From Tetraselmis striata (taxonomy: Eukaryota; Chlorophyta; Chlorodendrophyceae; Chlorodendrales; Chlorodendraceae): a stretch of 64,000 nt of DNA. The notes beneath the pieces are model-generated. The model was not told the origin of the DNA. It did no database searches and was given only the letters and a program-made list of their open reading frames with translations. The number at the start of each line of letters is the position of its first letter. Within the stretch, counting starts at the first letter, position 1. Shown here in pieces: positions 48,734-60,764 of this stretch. The translations under genes were made by a program, and so were the position numbers. The stretch spans positions 62,501 to 126,500 of the forward strand of contig VCJN01002862.1 in assembly GCA_006384855.1 (NCBI GenBank), read 5' to 3'.

Positions 48734-49163
48734 CCAGAAGACGCGCCATCGCGCTGTAATTCACTATACACACTTTCTGAGATCTATGAGAAAGGTCGCC
48801 AAGATCTATGATGTTGGAAAGTCTACTTTGAGTGGATGGATCAGAGACTCTGGTGTACCCAAGGAACGGAAGATTCGCACATCCCTCGCAAAAAGAATCG
48901 CTCCTGTCGTATCCGGGTATCTGAAAAAAGATCCTTTCATGACCTTTCATTCCTCGCCCTCTCTGATCGACCACAGTGCTACACCAAGGCAGGGGTTGAT
49001 GACGCAAGATCTAATCAAGACCATTGGAAACATTTGCCGCGAGCATTTGAACCCTGGCGACGATTTTCGCTCTACTTTGGTCTCCCGTCGGCGGAGTACG
49101 GCGGAGTACGGCCACATCACCGCCAATCAAAGCTGTTGTCAGTTCCGTGCATTACTACGGTGA
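48726..49163 (+). CDS. Helix-turn-helix protein, transposase-like N-terminal half
   Basis: The N-terminal 60 residues include SMRKVAKIYDVGKSTLSGWI, a homeodomain-like helix-turn-helix as in Tc1/mariner/IS630 transposases and in stand-alone proteins of algal large DNA viruses. A second basic stretch and FMTFHS follow. No DDE catalytic domain is visible in frame, and after about residue 70 the similarity becomes vague, so the gene is probably truncated. GC content is lower than in the viral segment just upstream. It may be a viral gene or an independent transposon fragment. Confidence 0.5.
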   Translation: MHDQKTRHRAVIHYTHFLRSMRKVAKIYDVGKSTLSGWIRDSGVPKERKIRTSLAKRIAPVVSGYLKKDPFMTFHSSPSLIDHSATPRQGLMTQDLIKTIGNICREHLNPGDDFRSTLVSRRRSTAEYGHITANQSCCQFRALLR

Positions 49164-49403
49164 GCTTATGCACTCTATGCCAACATTTAATCATACAGTA
49201 AGGAGACATGCATTGGCACATTGAATTGCAAAGGTAGTTACATGTTCTACTTCGTTAGGATGCTAGATGCCAATGTTTTCTATTATACTGCAGATCTATT
49301 TGCAGTTTGCTGGGTCGGTGCCTCAGCATACATGCTCTTCTTTGGAGCGTTGCGGACGGAGGAATCTCCACCATGTTGTGGGTTACAGTGTTTCTATGGC
49401 GGC

Positions 49404-49810
49404 CTAAGGGTGTTCTCCACCACGACCACCCTGGTTGCGGCCAGCGGTTCTACCGTCGCCTCTCCCTAAGCGGCCACCTCGGCCGCCTCGGCGGCCTCGA
49501 CCATCACCACGGCCACCACCACCATCACGCTTTGGAAGCATATCTAGTGTTACTGCTGTGTTCAGCAGATCCGTTGAGCCTGGCTGCAAGCCTAGATGTA
49601 TGCTCAGGTTATCATAAGCCTCACGGCATGCTTGTGCCCAGTCATGTCAGGGTTTGTCCGCTTCCATGTTGCTTGGCGCTTATGCATTTGGTCACTATAG
49701 TGTTTCTTTGATGGCTGGGCAGGATCTCCTGCCTCTTGCGTTCTCCATTTGCAAGCCAAGAAACTGTGACCAGATCCATTGCAATATGAGCAACCATGTC
49801 TACCGTCAGG
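49404..49810 (-). pseudogene. CCHC zinc-knuckle and RGG-like fragment
   Basis: The minus strand reads GCSYCNGSGHSFLACK, a C-x2-C-x4-H-x4-C knuckle. Shortly after, in another frame, comes an Arg/Gly-rich tract (RGRRGGRGGRLGRG). Such combinations occur in Gag proteins and RNA-binding proteins. Nothing else of a retroelement is evident nearby. It is broken and its origin is unknown. Confidence 0.35.
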
Positions 49811-50797
49811 ATGAATCGCGTCGAATCACGTCGAGTGCCAGCAAGCAAGATGCAAACTGGGAAGGCAAAGGGCTGCTGTGAGCCGTGGGCGATGGACGAA
49901 AGGTAGTCGCTGTCGCCGTAGTGATGGCTGAGTGGCACTGTCACTGGAGAGAGTAGGTGAGTCGGGATTTTCTGGGAAGAGCAGTTGACTGAATTTACAC
50001 GAGCTGAGGCTGACAATTTATACCAGCCGGCTAGGTGTCTACTAGGGCAGACACTGCTCCATCAAAGAAGGCAATATGCCAAAGAGGTCAAAGTGCCATA
50101 CCCTGGCAGCATTGGGTGTCGTACATCTTAGGCACATGAACGGCAGTAGCACTTCACTGGAAAATCCGGATTTCACAGAGAGAAAATGCGAATTCAGGGT
50201 ACCGAGGTACCCTGGGTCCAACACAAACGATGTGGAGGATCATGGCATTTATAGCGAGTACATTAAGTACAAGTTAACATAGCGTTTTGTACTTTGCGCG
50301 TTTTTGTGCTGCCATCGAGGAGGGGGTGGTTTCCGCTAGCGGATGACCATATGGGGGTCCAATACATTTTAAGGGCGTTGGACATGTCCCAAAGGTGTGT
50401 CTTGCCCATAGACATGGAAATCGGTCCGAAAATTTTTAATGATTTTGGAGCTCTGCTCTGCCCTTGGGGAGGGGGGAGGGGGGGGGGGGTGGAGGGTTCC
50501 TGGAGGCTGGGCCAGATTTATTCAAGTGATTTTTGCGTATTGTTTTCGTTATGTATCCGTGTTTATTTCATGTATTCTCCAATTCGTAGCTTCTGTAGCC
50601 ATGTGTCAGCGTAAATGGCACGGCACTCGGCGATGAATCACGGCCCTCGCATCGCCTTGCCTTCCAAGATGACAGCACAACAAGCTCGCATGAAGATAAC
50701 CCTTCGTCCCTACGGCGGATACAATTTTCAGCTAGCGGCCAACATCACACCCACCATTGAGCGTGATGGACGGCCGACGGGCGATCCGCTCTAACTT

Positions 50798-51045
50798 GTG
50801 GCGGCCGTGTCATGGCCGAGGGCGCCCCAAACTGCGACAGCGGATCGGGGAACCGGCAGACGCGTGCGCGATGAAGAGACGGAGGCGGCGACCGCCTTGG
50901 CGGAGATGGCCAGGGCTCCGCTCACTTGTCGCCACTGTGGCGTCAGCCTCCCACGCAAGGCTGGTGCCGCCACCAACCACACCCGCTTTTGCGAGGCCAA
51001 GAAGCGGAATAAGCGAGAGAATCAAGGCTGCCGACACACAGCTGC
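50798..51045 (+). CDS. Possible zinc-finger exon
   Basis: A short frame containing LTCRHCGVSLPRK and then NHTRFCEAKKRNKRE, a C-x2-C...H-x4-C arrangement followed by a basic tail. It is followed directly by a C-run, as at several 5' splice sites in this window, but no partner exon was found. It could be the DNA-binding end of a transposase. Function unknown. Confidence 0.25.
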
Positions 51046-52249
51046 CAGACCTCCCCCCCCCCCCCCCCCCCTAGCCACCTGTCGGGTGCAAATATAACTT
51101 TGCGGACTTTCTTTTGCCCGGGCGACGAAGTAATATCCTGTCGGGATCGCGGAACACCTGATAGGCAAGCACAGTGTATGTGGCTGGCTGCGGGGGGATC
51201 ACATGCCCCAACCGCCTCGAGTGACGACTCTACACGCTCTTGATTGTCCGCCAGCCGGTCGGCCACGCATCCATCGCAGGGGGGCGCATCAGCCGAGGTG
51301 GTTGTGGCATTTGCTGCCCCCACATTTGCAAGTGCCTAAGGTCAATCCGGCAGCACGGTGATGCATGGGCATGCCTAACATTGCTCAACACACATCTACA
51401 TTGTAATTGAAGGCATTGCATGGACCGGTGTGTACTCCTATGCCCCTCTCTCCATCCCCATCATGACCGTGCATGACCCCGCCTCAGTACATTACGCATT
51501 AGTGTGCGCGTCCTGCCCGCCCTTTGGGGGCGGGGGGGGGGGGGGGGGGGGGGGGGGGGGAGGGGTCGAGGCTTTACCCCCCTATGGTCCAACTCTAATT
51601 TTTCGACCCCCTCCTGTGCCATCCGAGTACAACTGCAAGTACGAGTAAGGATTACAAGCACCAGTGTACCCTGTAATCCTTAGCGCGACACTATTATCTA
51701 TATACATATATATTTATATTTATATGTATATATTTGTTAATTTATATATATGTATAGATATGATGATGTCGCTCGAAGTGCTGCACGCGACGACCCACGC
51801 TTTGCAGCATGTGCGGGGATGTTTCCTATTGCATTTTCGGGTGATTTCTTGATCGCCTTTTTGTGCAGTTTTTTTATTCAACCCATCAGTACGCTTGCCG
51901 CGGACATGGATATTGCAGTCCTTCGATGGCGAATCATACCGAAACTGATGAAGATAAATCAAGAATATAGCACAGATTCCCAAGCATTCGGATTGGGATA
52001 TGTTCCTGCGCGCCGCGGCGTTATAAATACGTATAGCGACGTACTAGCTACTATACGAGTACGCGCTTGATGAGTGCACCTACACGCAATTTTACATCGT
52101 CTGCTGATGATGATGTCAGCCTCTAGAGCACACTGCGACGCTACCGCTGGTTCAGGGGCGGCCAGGGCTGATCGTGTACAGGGACGGTATATTAGTTAGC
52201 CTCGGGGACTTTGTATGTGAGGATAAATCCAACATGGTTTTGTTGTATC

Positions 52250-52486
52250 TATTATAGTACACCAGTACTAGCGCAGTGCAGTGTGCAACAGTGTGCACCG
52301 CAGTGTGCAACAGTGTGCACCGCAGTGTGCAGCAGTGTGCAGTGGGCGCCCGCCGGGCGCGCGCGCCGCTACATGGCGGCGCGGGCGCTGCTCACTTCCT
52401 TTAACCTCACCGCATCCTCCTGCCCCTCCTACTCGGCTGCCCCTCGTCAGGGGCCCACGCCCGTGCCCTGCACTTGGGCTATAAGA
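52250..52486 (+). repeat. Copia 5' LTR
   Basis: 237 bp from TATTATAGTACACC to GGCTATAAGA. Contains short tandem units of CAGTGTGCAACAGTGTGCAC. Preceded by GTATC (52245-52249), which recurs after the 3' LTR. Confidence 0.9.
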
Positions 52487-55400
52487 GGTTATGATGCCCT
52501 CCTAGCCTCACAGCGTCGCTTCCCGCTGTGTGCTCCATCTCGTCGCGCCGCGCCCGCCTGCACGGCGCGCCCTCCTGGCCATGTCGCCCGGTTTTCCCGT
52601 GAGCGTTTGTATGTCCGACAGCCCGCCCCCGCCGCCGCCAGGCGCATGCGGATCCTCCGACCAGTGGCCCGCACTCGGTCAGTCCTTTGGCCCCCTGTCC
52701 TCTGCCTCCTGGGGGCAGGTCAGCTCCGCAGCTCCGCAGCTCCGCAGCGGCGCAGCGCGCCGTGCAGATCCAGCAAGCTGCCTCAGCCGAGCAGATGTCC
52801 CAGATGGTCGCGCACGATGCTGCCACTACCGCCACCCGCGCAGTAATGCAGGAGCTGAGCCAGCCCTTGCTCTCACCCAAGTCTGACCTAGGCGACACAG
52901 CACACCATGCCGCCACATCCGCCCCTGCTCCTGCTCTGGTTCATGCTCCCATGCCGCCCCCGCTCTCTCCTGGTTCCCTTGGTGACAATCTTGGCGCTCT
53001 CCCTGACGCGCCCTCTCGCCAGCTCGGCGCGCATGACCTTGGCCGCTCCCTCAAGACCGCTCTCTCCCAGTTCTCGACAACTGACTCTTGGCCCATCTAC
53101 CGCGACGATTTCCTCGCCCACTTGACGACTGTCAACCCCGTCCTCGTCGCTGTCCTCCTTGGGGCTCGTCCACCAGCACACGGCCTGACCGCGGAATCGT
53201 TCAGTCTCTTGCAGCAACAGCTCTCCGCCACACTCACTGTTGTCATGAAGTCTCATCCGACGGCTGCCACACGCCTCCGCAACTTGAGGCGCTCGCACGC
53301 CTTCGCTGCCGCCGACAATCCCGGCACCCTGGCCTGGGACCAGCTGTGCACACACCTCGACCGCCGAGGCGTGGCTCGCACGGTGCGCCACCTGTTGGCT
53401 CTCCAGCACCCGCAGTCACCGTCTGAGGATCAGGGGGCCTTCACCCAGCGCATGCTGAACGCCTATCACGAACTCAACGACAGCCATGTCTCCCTGCACT
53501 CCAACGTGCTCCACGAGAACGTGCTCGTTGCTGCTACCCTGGCATGCACAACACAGTCGCCAGAGATACCATACTCTCCGCCCTCGAAGCAGCCGAGACT
53601 CGGGCGGAGGACATCTCCTACGGCTGCCTGTGCGACATGATGCACCGTCACCCCACGACTCCCGACAGCAAGCCAGCCCGCACTAGCCAAGACGTTGCCG
53701 CCTTCGCTGCGGCTATGCAGACTCATATGCACTCGCAGGTGGAGGCTGCGATCGTCGCCGCTATGGCCCGTGCCCCCCCTCCGGCTCGACTTCCCTACGC
53801 TCGCCCTCCCCGTGGTGGCCAGCAGAACAACGCCCGGCAGCATGCATCCGCCCACGACCCCGTGCCGCATATGCGAATCAAAAGGGAAAGGCACACGTTT
53901 CCAATGGCATGCGCACTGCCCCCTCAATCAGGGTCCAGCTGCGCCAGCTCATGCGCCGCCCGGTGCCCCCACCGTTCACCAAGCTGTTGTTTCTCCTGTG
54001 TCGGCTGCGTCAGCGTTTTCCGATGAACTCTCCCACATACATGAGGGCCTTCCTTGGCAACCCGGACAACACAGGTCCTAACGCCATGATGGCCGATGCG
54101 GGGCTGAGTCGCTCGCCCATACCCTCTACACATGACGATGACTCCCTCTCGCCGCCCACCTGGGCCTTCCCTGCCGCCGCTGGTTTCCTTTCGGTGTTCT
54201 GTGGCAAGGCCACCGCCCCGCTCCCCGTCGCCACCTCCGGCATGTTTCTTGTCGACGGTGGTGCCAACATCTGCCTGGCACCCGACATCTCGCGCTTCCG
54301 CGCCTACTCCCCCTTGACCACTCCGGTCCCGTGCTTTGGCCTCGGCGTTGACATCCTCGGCTTTGGCTCGATTGACATCTCCGTTGTCTACACCGATGGT
54401 GTCAGTCGCCCCCTTACGGTGCGCCCGGCCCATGCCCCCGGCATGACGGCCCGGGGCGCGCCCACCATCCTCTCCCAGGAGTACCTTCGTCGCGAGCACG
54501 GCGTCAGCTTCTCGTATCCTGCTCGCGGGGCACCCTCCGCCGCGGACTCTTACGGCTCCCTGGTCCTCACCATGATCAATCACCTGCCCTTTCTCACCGG
54601 GGGCCACGCCGTGTCTCATGGTACGGCCCCTCCGTCTGCGTGCCTTGCCTGCAAGGGCCCGCCAGAGTCGCCGCCTGATGCCCATCGCTTGCAGCTCCGT
54701 CTTGGCCACCCTGGCAGGGACGGCATGAAGGCCTTGCTTCGCTCGGAGTCCATCGTCGGTGTTCCTGCTACTGCGGATGCTGCCATGCCAGACTGCGAGC
54801 CCTGCATCATGGGCAAGTTGCGACACGCTAGCGTCTCTCGCGCTCCTGCCAGCGCTGTTCAGCCGTTCTCGGCTTTTAGCTCTGACGTGTTCGGTCCCGT
54901 GGATGTCCCCGGGGTAGGTGGGGCCAAGTTTCTCCTCGGTGTAATCGATCACTACTCCAACTACATCTGGCTCGCTGCCCTCCCCTCCAAACGAGATATC
55001 ATCACCCAGCTTCGCCTCATCCTGCTGCAAATTCGCACCATTTGCTCGAAGGCTAGTCAGCGCCGCTTTATTTGCCCCGTCCATCAAGTTTGACTGTGAC
55101 CCCAACTACCTCGATACGGCCTGCCGGTCCATGGTTCGCGAGTGTGGCTTCTCTGATAGGTTCACTGTCCCGTATGCTCACCACCAACTCGGTCGCGTCG
55201 AGCGTCGTTGGGGGAGTCTGGGTCAGCGAGCAGTCTGCCTCACGCAACATAGCCACGCACCTCGCCGGTTCTGGGGCCTCGCCATGCGTCATTCTGTTTT
55301 CCTTGCGAACATGCTTCCGTCGCCGTCGGCGGCCAACGGTGCTGGTGGGGTGCCCTATTGCCTCCTCCACGGCGTCCCGCAAGTTGATCTTAGTGACCTC

Positions 55401-57437
55401 CGTGTGTTCGGTTGCACTGCCTACCTTCGTCTTGAGGACCGCTTCCATCTCAAACTCGAGCCCCGCGCTCTCAAGTGTATGATGGTTGGTCAGTGCGATG
55501 ACGGCCATGGCTATTGGCTGTATAATCTCCAGTCCGGCCGCGTCATTCGCTTCGTCCACGTTGCCTTCCTCGAGGGGATCCCGGCCCATGCGCCTCCGCC
55601 GTCCACCCCAGCCGACGTGCCCCCATGTGCTCATCTCGCCGATCCCTCCCAAGACACGGCTCGCTTCGCCAGCCCTTTCGCGGCGGCTGCAGCCACAGCT
55701 ACGCCGGTCCTCTCCCGTCATGCCAAGCGCCCCGCGCCTCCGGCCAGCCCAACCTCCGATTGGCAGGAGTTGGACGCCTCGCCGGTGCCTCCTGCCATCG
55801 CTCCGGGCCAGTATCCTCCAGCGTCCCGCATCCCGGTGCCTGACACCATCAAGCAGGCACTTGCTGGCAAATACCACAAAGAGTGGCGCGCATTTATTGT
55901 CAGTGAGTTCCGCTCCCTCCGCGCTCGGAACACCTTTGCCTACGCCCTTCTCCCGGTGGGAAGGCATGCTATCGGCAACAAACGGGTCTTTAAGGTCAAG
56001 GCTAACTCCGATGGCAGCGTCAACAGATTCAAGGCCCGCCTCGTGGCTCAGGGTTTCAGCCAACAAGCCGGGGTGGACTACCACGCCACTTTCTCCCCCG
56101 TCGTCAAGCTCAGCACCCTCCGCACGTGTCTGACCGTGGCCGCTGCCCGCGGCATGCACATCCACCATATCGACATTGAGACGGCCTTCCTGAACGCCTC
56201 CCTCAAAGAGGAGATCTACATGCGACAACCTAAGGGCGCCGAGGATGGCACGGACAACGTCCTTCCCCTCCTCAAGAGCATCTACGGTCTCAAACAAGCC
56301 TCCCGGGAGTGGTATGAGCTCATCCACAAAACGCTCACTGGTCTTGGCCTTGCGCGCTCCAACTCCGACACCAGCATGTACAACATGAACCACCCACGGT
56401 ACGGCATCTGCATCGTCCTTGTGTATGTGGATGACATCCTCGTCGTCTCCGACTCTGTTGAGTGGATCCGGTCAGCCAAGTCCGCGATTGGTGATGAGTT
56501 CAACATGACCGACTTTGGGGAGGCCGCCTTCGTCATGGGCATGGACCTCACTCGTTGCTGGGCTTCCGGCACCATCCGACTATCCCAGGAGCAGTACACG
56601 CTCGAACTGTTGGAAAAGCACGGCATGCAGGACTGCTCCCCGGCCAAAACCCCCATGGGTAGTGGCCACTACAAAGATCTTGCCAGCGCCAGCGACGCCG
56701 ACAAGGCCCCGCTCTCCCGCGAGGACCATGAAACGTGTCGCGCCATCCTGGGCTCTGTCAACTTCCTCACGATGTGCACCCGACCGGACCTCGCCTTTGC
56801 TATCAGTGTCCTCAGCAGGTTTCAGTCTGCCCCGCAGAAGGTCCACCTCATGCAGCTCAAACGGGTACTCCGCTATCTCAAGGGAACCCCTTGCATGGGC
56901 ATCACCTACGGAGCCACTGAACCGGGGGGGGGGCTCGCCTCGTAGTCTACTCAGACTTCGACTGGGCCGCTGACACCAGCAATCGGCGCTCTCAGTCCGG
57001 TGACATCAGCATGCTCAATGGTGGTGCCATTGGATGGAACTCCAAACAACAAGAGACCACAACGCTCTCCACCACCGAGGCTGAATACGTTGCCCTCAGC
57101 AGAGCGGCACAGAACACTATGCACTTCAGGCAGCTGCTGCAAGACATCCACCAACAGCAACAAGGGCCCACCGTTGTCTATGATGAGGACAACCAGGGAG
57201 CAGTCAAACTTGCCAACAATCCCATGGCTTCGCACAGAACCAAGCACATCGACATCAAGCATCATTACACTCGAGACCTAGTGGATGCTGGAACGATCTC
57301 TGTCACCCCCATCGCTACAACAAATATGCTGGCCGATGGGCTCACCAAAGCCTTGCCAGAACCCACTCACACACTGCTGTTTAGACAATGCATGGGCACT
57401 AAGTCAACTGTATGACCGGCCTATGCTTGAGAGGGGC

Positions 57438-57687
57438 TATTATAGTACACCAGTACTAGCGCAGTGCAGTGACTGTGCAACAGTGTGCACCGCAGTGTGC
57501 AACAGTGTGCACCGCAGTGTGCATCAGTGTGCAGTGGGCGCCCGCCGGGCGCGCGCGCCGCTACATGGCGGCGCGGGCGCTGCGGGCGCTGCTCACTTCC
57601 TTTAACCTCACCGCATCCTCCTGCCCCTCCTACTCGGCTGCCCCTCGTCAGGGGCCCACGCCCGTGCCCTGCACTTGGGCTATAAGA
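57438..57687 (+). repeat. Copia 3' LTR
   Basis: 250 bp, nearly identical to the 5' LTR apart from small length differences in its simple repeats. It is followed immediately by the duplicated target GTATC at 57688-57692. Confidence 0.9.
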
Positions 57688-57934
57688 GTATCGTCATTCC
57701 GGGGCCGGTACGGTAAATAGGGGATTTTCTGTTAAAGGTAGGTACGCGACTGTACCGGTACCGCAAAGAGGGCGCTGCGGGCGGGACCTACAGAGCACAC
57801 CCGCCCACCACATCAGCCAGCTCAACTGGCAGGATATAAGCTCATACATCATCCCGCGGCCAGTGGCCCGGGTCAACCACGGGGATGGGAGTCTACAGGC
57901 GGTAGCCGGGGCGGCGGACTTGGGGTGTGCCGCC

Positions 57935-60376
57935 CTAGCCGGCGCGGGCGTGCCTCAGGCGGCGGATGGCGGTCTCGTCGCAGTGGAGGTGGTGCTCCCA
58001 GCAGTCCCGGCTGTGCACCGAGCTGGGCATGCACAAGGTGATGCCGCACTGCACGCAGTAGAACGAGCTCCATGCTCCTCGCCCTCGTCACGGTAGCAAC
58101 GGCAGCCCCTCGACTGCTGGCTGCGGCCGTTCGCGTATCGCCCGTGGTTGCCAGGGGTGTGCTGGTCGGTGGTGTCCAGGTAGCGCTTGGGGGCGATGGC
58201 GAGGCGGTGGCCGGGGGGACGGGATGGCGTCAGGTCGCCCTCCAGCCCGTTGTAAATGAGGGCCTTCGCCATCAGCTCCGAGAAGTCCTTGATAGTCATG
58301 CTGGCGTAGGGGTGGGCACACGGGACGTGGAACTTGGTGATCTTCCAGCAGTCGGTGGTGACGATGCCACAGAGGGTAGTCGCGAGTCGGAACCAACAGT
58401 CCTGGGTATTCCATGCCTCCTCAAGCGCGAGATCATGCTGGCGCGACTGGTTGTGGTTGTCGACGCGGGGGCTGCGCTCAAAGTAGTTGGACATCACAGA
58501 TGGGCGGGGGATGCTCCGAGTGACGGTGTTGCCGAAGTCGTCCGCCCTGCGCTGTATGTAGGGGTTGCCATCCTCCAGGGCGCCGGCACCGGTTGTGGCC
58601 ACAAAGAACAACACCTTCCTTATGTTGTACTTGTAGTCCACTGCCATGTGATCCACACCATCCACTATCGCTGAGAGAGCAACCTTGCTGCCTGCCGGTG
58701 CTGATGTCAGGTGGCTCTTCAAGAAGGCCTTTGGGACCAGACCATGGCCAGTCTGGACGACGCCGATGAAGTGGCGGCCCATCTTGCCCACCTAAACAGC
58801 GGCCTGGGGGACGGCATAGCAGGTAAGAATCATTAGTAATTGCATTTGCCCATCACAACATGATAAACACACGAGGCAAAAGGACGAGGGTCATACCTTC
58901 ACAGACCCGAACCACGCATCGCCCATCAGGGTAGAGTCGGTGCTGGTGCAGGTCTCAGCCATGCGCATCACACAAGCGGTAGTCACGCCGTGCTCAGCAG
59001 CATGCGGCTTCGCACGCATCGGGTCCCTCCCCTCCTGGATCTCGATGTAGGTCATCACACCGGTGTCGCAGTCACATACCGTCTTCATCTCATCTCATAG
59101 CGGCTTGGGCTTCCGGTAGATGAAGTTCAGGTTGGGGAGGCCGCCCAGCTTGTTTGCACTGGGCTGGTAGGCGGACATGCTCTCATCCATAGTAGCAAAG
59201 ATCCCGGTGTTCAGGATAGTCGCGCGGTTGGCATTGAACTCGGTTGCAGCACGGCGGAACCACGCCCAAGGATCCCTCACAGTAGAGTCGAGGTCAGCCT
59301 TAGCATACTTGATTAGCGACCGGATATACTTGAAACGGTGAAGGGGTATGTAGCGCTGGAAGCTAGGCTGGTCACGAAGGCCATCAAACGTGATGTTGGT
59401 AGCCCACAGATCTCTGCCTTGCTGAGAGTACAGCGCGCCGGCGATGACCAGCCCCCAGAACCTCACATACTCACGCATGCTGATCAGCTTTCGTGTTGAT
59501 GAACGGCGCAAGCTAGCAGCATTGACCTTCTCCAGGTCGGCAGACAGGTCGCCTGGGTACATCTTAACCCAGAGCTGGACCAAGTCGACGCTGCCAACGC
59601 CAATGGGCAGCCCATCTCGCAACCCAACTGGCAAGGTACGAGCGGCCTCTCGCTGGGCAGTAGTGTCTCGCATCTTGGCCATCTCCTCAGCGCTGTCTAA
59701 GTTAAACATTGACCAAGTTGCAATCTTGCTGCCTTGCTTCAGGACGGCGGTGGTGCCAGGAGCGGGGGAGATCCAGGCGGCATCCTTGCGGCCGTCGTCG
59801 GGTGAGGCGCCGCCGACATCTTGCTCTGGCGCCTTCTCGTCCCCAGAGCTATCGCCCAGCTCCTTGGCGAGTTCGACGCCTGGCTGGCTGTCTTGCGACT
59901 CGGCAGACATGTCAAGGTTGTCGGTAGGCAGGGGCTCGGTCGCTAGGATAGAGGCTGGGGAAGAGGTCGCAGGGATGGATGGGATCTCGGTGGGGGTGCC
60001 GGTGTTGGAAACGACACTCCTGTAACGATCGTTCCACGACTGCCACCCACCGCATTCGCACTCGCATCAGCAGCAGCGGCAGGGCGGGGCGGCACGAAAG
60101 GGCCGACGGCGGTCCCTTGACCTCGTGGCGTAGAGGGAGCCGAGGGAGGGGTGCGATCAGCAGTAGCTTGCTCGCAGCGGAGTGCCTGGCCGGACTATAC
60201 TCTTGGACGTCGGCCGGGGCGTCGTCCCAGCGGACCATCCATTTGCCCTCGCCGACGGACTCGGTAACGTTGCCGAATAGCCGAGCACGCTGGCACCGAC
60301 GCTGGTCGCCACTCAGGGGTAGCATGGGCCCTCGGCGGGCTGATACACGAGCGCCTTTGGTGACGGAGGTCCTCAT
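57935..60376 (-). mobile_element. piggyBac-like DNA transposon (transposase gene)
   Basis: Minus-strand DDE transposase of the piggyBac family. The start at 60376 opens a basic N-terminus with a Tudor/Agenet-like patch (RLFGNVTESVGEGKWMVRWDD). The acidic middle begins near 59910 with MSAESQDS. The catalytic domain shows ATMDESMSAYQP (first Asp), STLMGDAWFGSVK (second) and RVDNHNQSR (third). An intron fits at 58792-58896 (GTATGA...TTTAG). A Cys/His-rich tail (CVQCGITLC...HLHC) resembles piggyBac's zinc-binding end, with a stop at 57935. Damage is limited: a TGA at about 59095 in the catalytic frame, a frame change between the N-terminal part and the acidic middle, and one near 58075. TTAA-flanked inverted ends were not identified, so the full extent is unknown. 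Confidence 0.87.
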
Positions 60377-60764
60377 AGCGGCGGGTGGGTGGCTGAACAG
60401 GTGGGTGAGCGAGTTTGAATTTTTTTTCAAAGTTTGAAAAGGGCAAAACGGCGTTGACAACTTGTTTGCGGCCGGTATGCTTTATGTATCCCGGGGGATA
60501 TTAAGACAGGCCCTTTGGGCTCCCCGTAGGCCAGTGGAAAAACTCCAACTATGTTTGGCATGATCCCATTTGGGCCTCTCAAAGTTGTATGATATGACAA
60601 CAAATGTTGGATATATCTAACAAATATCCCCGAGGCACTAGTGCATAATATTAAGCAGTACGGGTCGTGCATCGCATGTAGTACTGTCCATAATTCCATA
60701 TAGGGTATACGTACTCCCGTAACTCGTACGCGCAGGGGCTTCAGTACTGGCGTCTCGCGGATGA
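60377..60764. other. AT-richer flank of the piggyBac gene
   Basis: Probably transposon 5' sequence and host spacer. A TTAA lies at 60501-60504, but adjoining bases do not match the other flank. GATGA at 60760-60764 is the target-site duplication of the next element. Confidence 0.4.

Larger units (their letters stand above)
49200..52244. other. Intergenic region with minor coding-like fragments
   Basis: Includes a CCHC-knuckle fragment (49.7-49.8 kb), a zinc-finger-like frame (50.8-51.0 kb), a C-run at about 51053-51072 and G-runs at about 50477-50490 and 51532-51560. Near 51.70-51.76 kb there is an AT-rich TATATA patch. No complete gene is recognised. Confidence 0.4.
52250..57687 (+). mobile_element. 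Ty1/Copia retrotransposon, broken but young
   Basis: LTRs at 52250-52486 and 57438-57687 flank about 5 kb, with a GTATC target-site duplication on both sides (52245-52249 and 57688-57692). Plus-strand parts in Copia order: Gag (about 52.6-53.9 kb); protease (about 54.2-54.4 kb, box LVDGGANICLA); integrase with its zinc-binding head (about 54.6-55.6 kb); reverse transcriptase (about 55.9-56.6 kb, box YVDDILVV); and RNase H (about 56.9-57.4 kb, ending near TKHIDIKHH). A polypurine tract GAGAGGGG precedes the 3' LTR. Only a few breaks are apparent. LTR identity is high apart from small indels, indicating recent insertion. Confidence 0.95.

Noticed and set aside
53924-56393. Long minus-strand frames across the Copia element
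   Set aside because: They are antisense shadows of the Copia polymerase region. The sense strand carries all the recognisable domains.
57721-57740. TTAA near 57732 as the piggyBac left target site
   Set aside because: The bases inside it do not match the inward sequence from the TTAA at 60501, so no inverted ends can be claimed.
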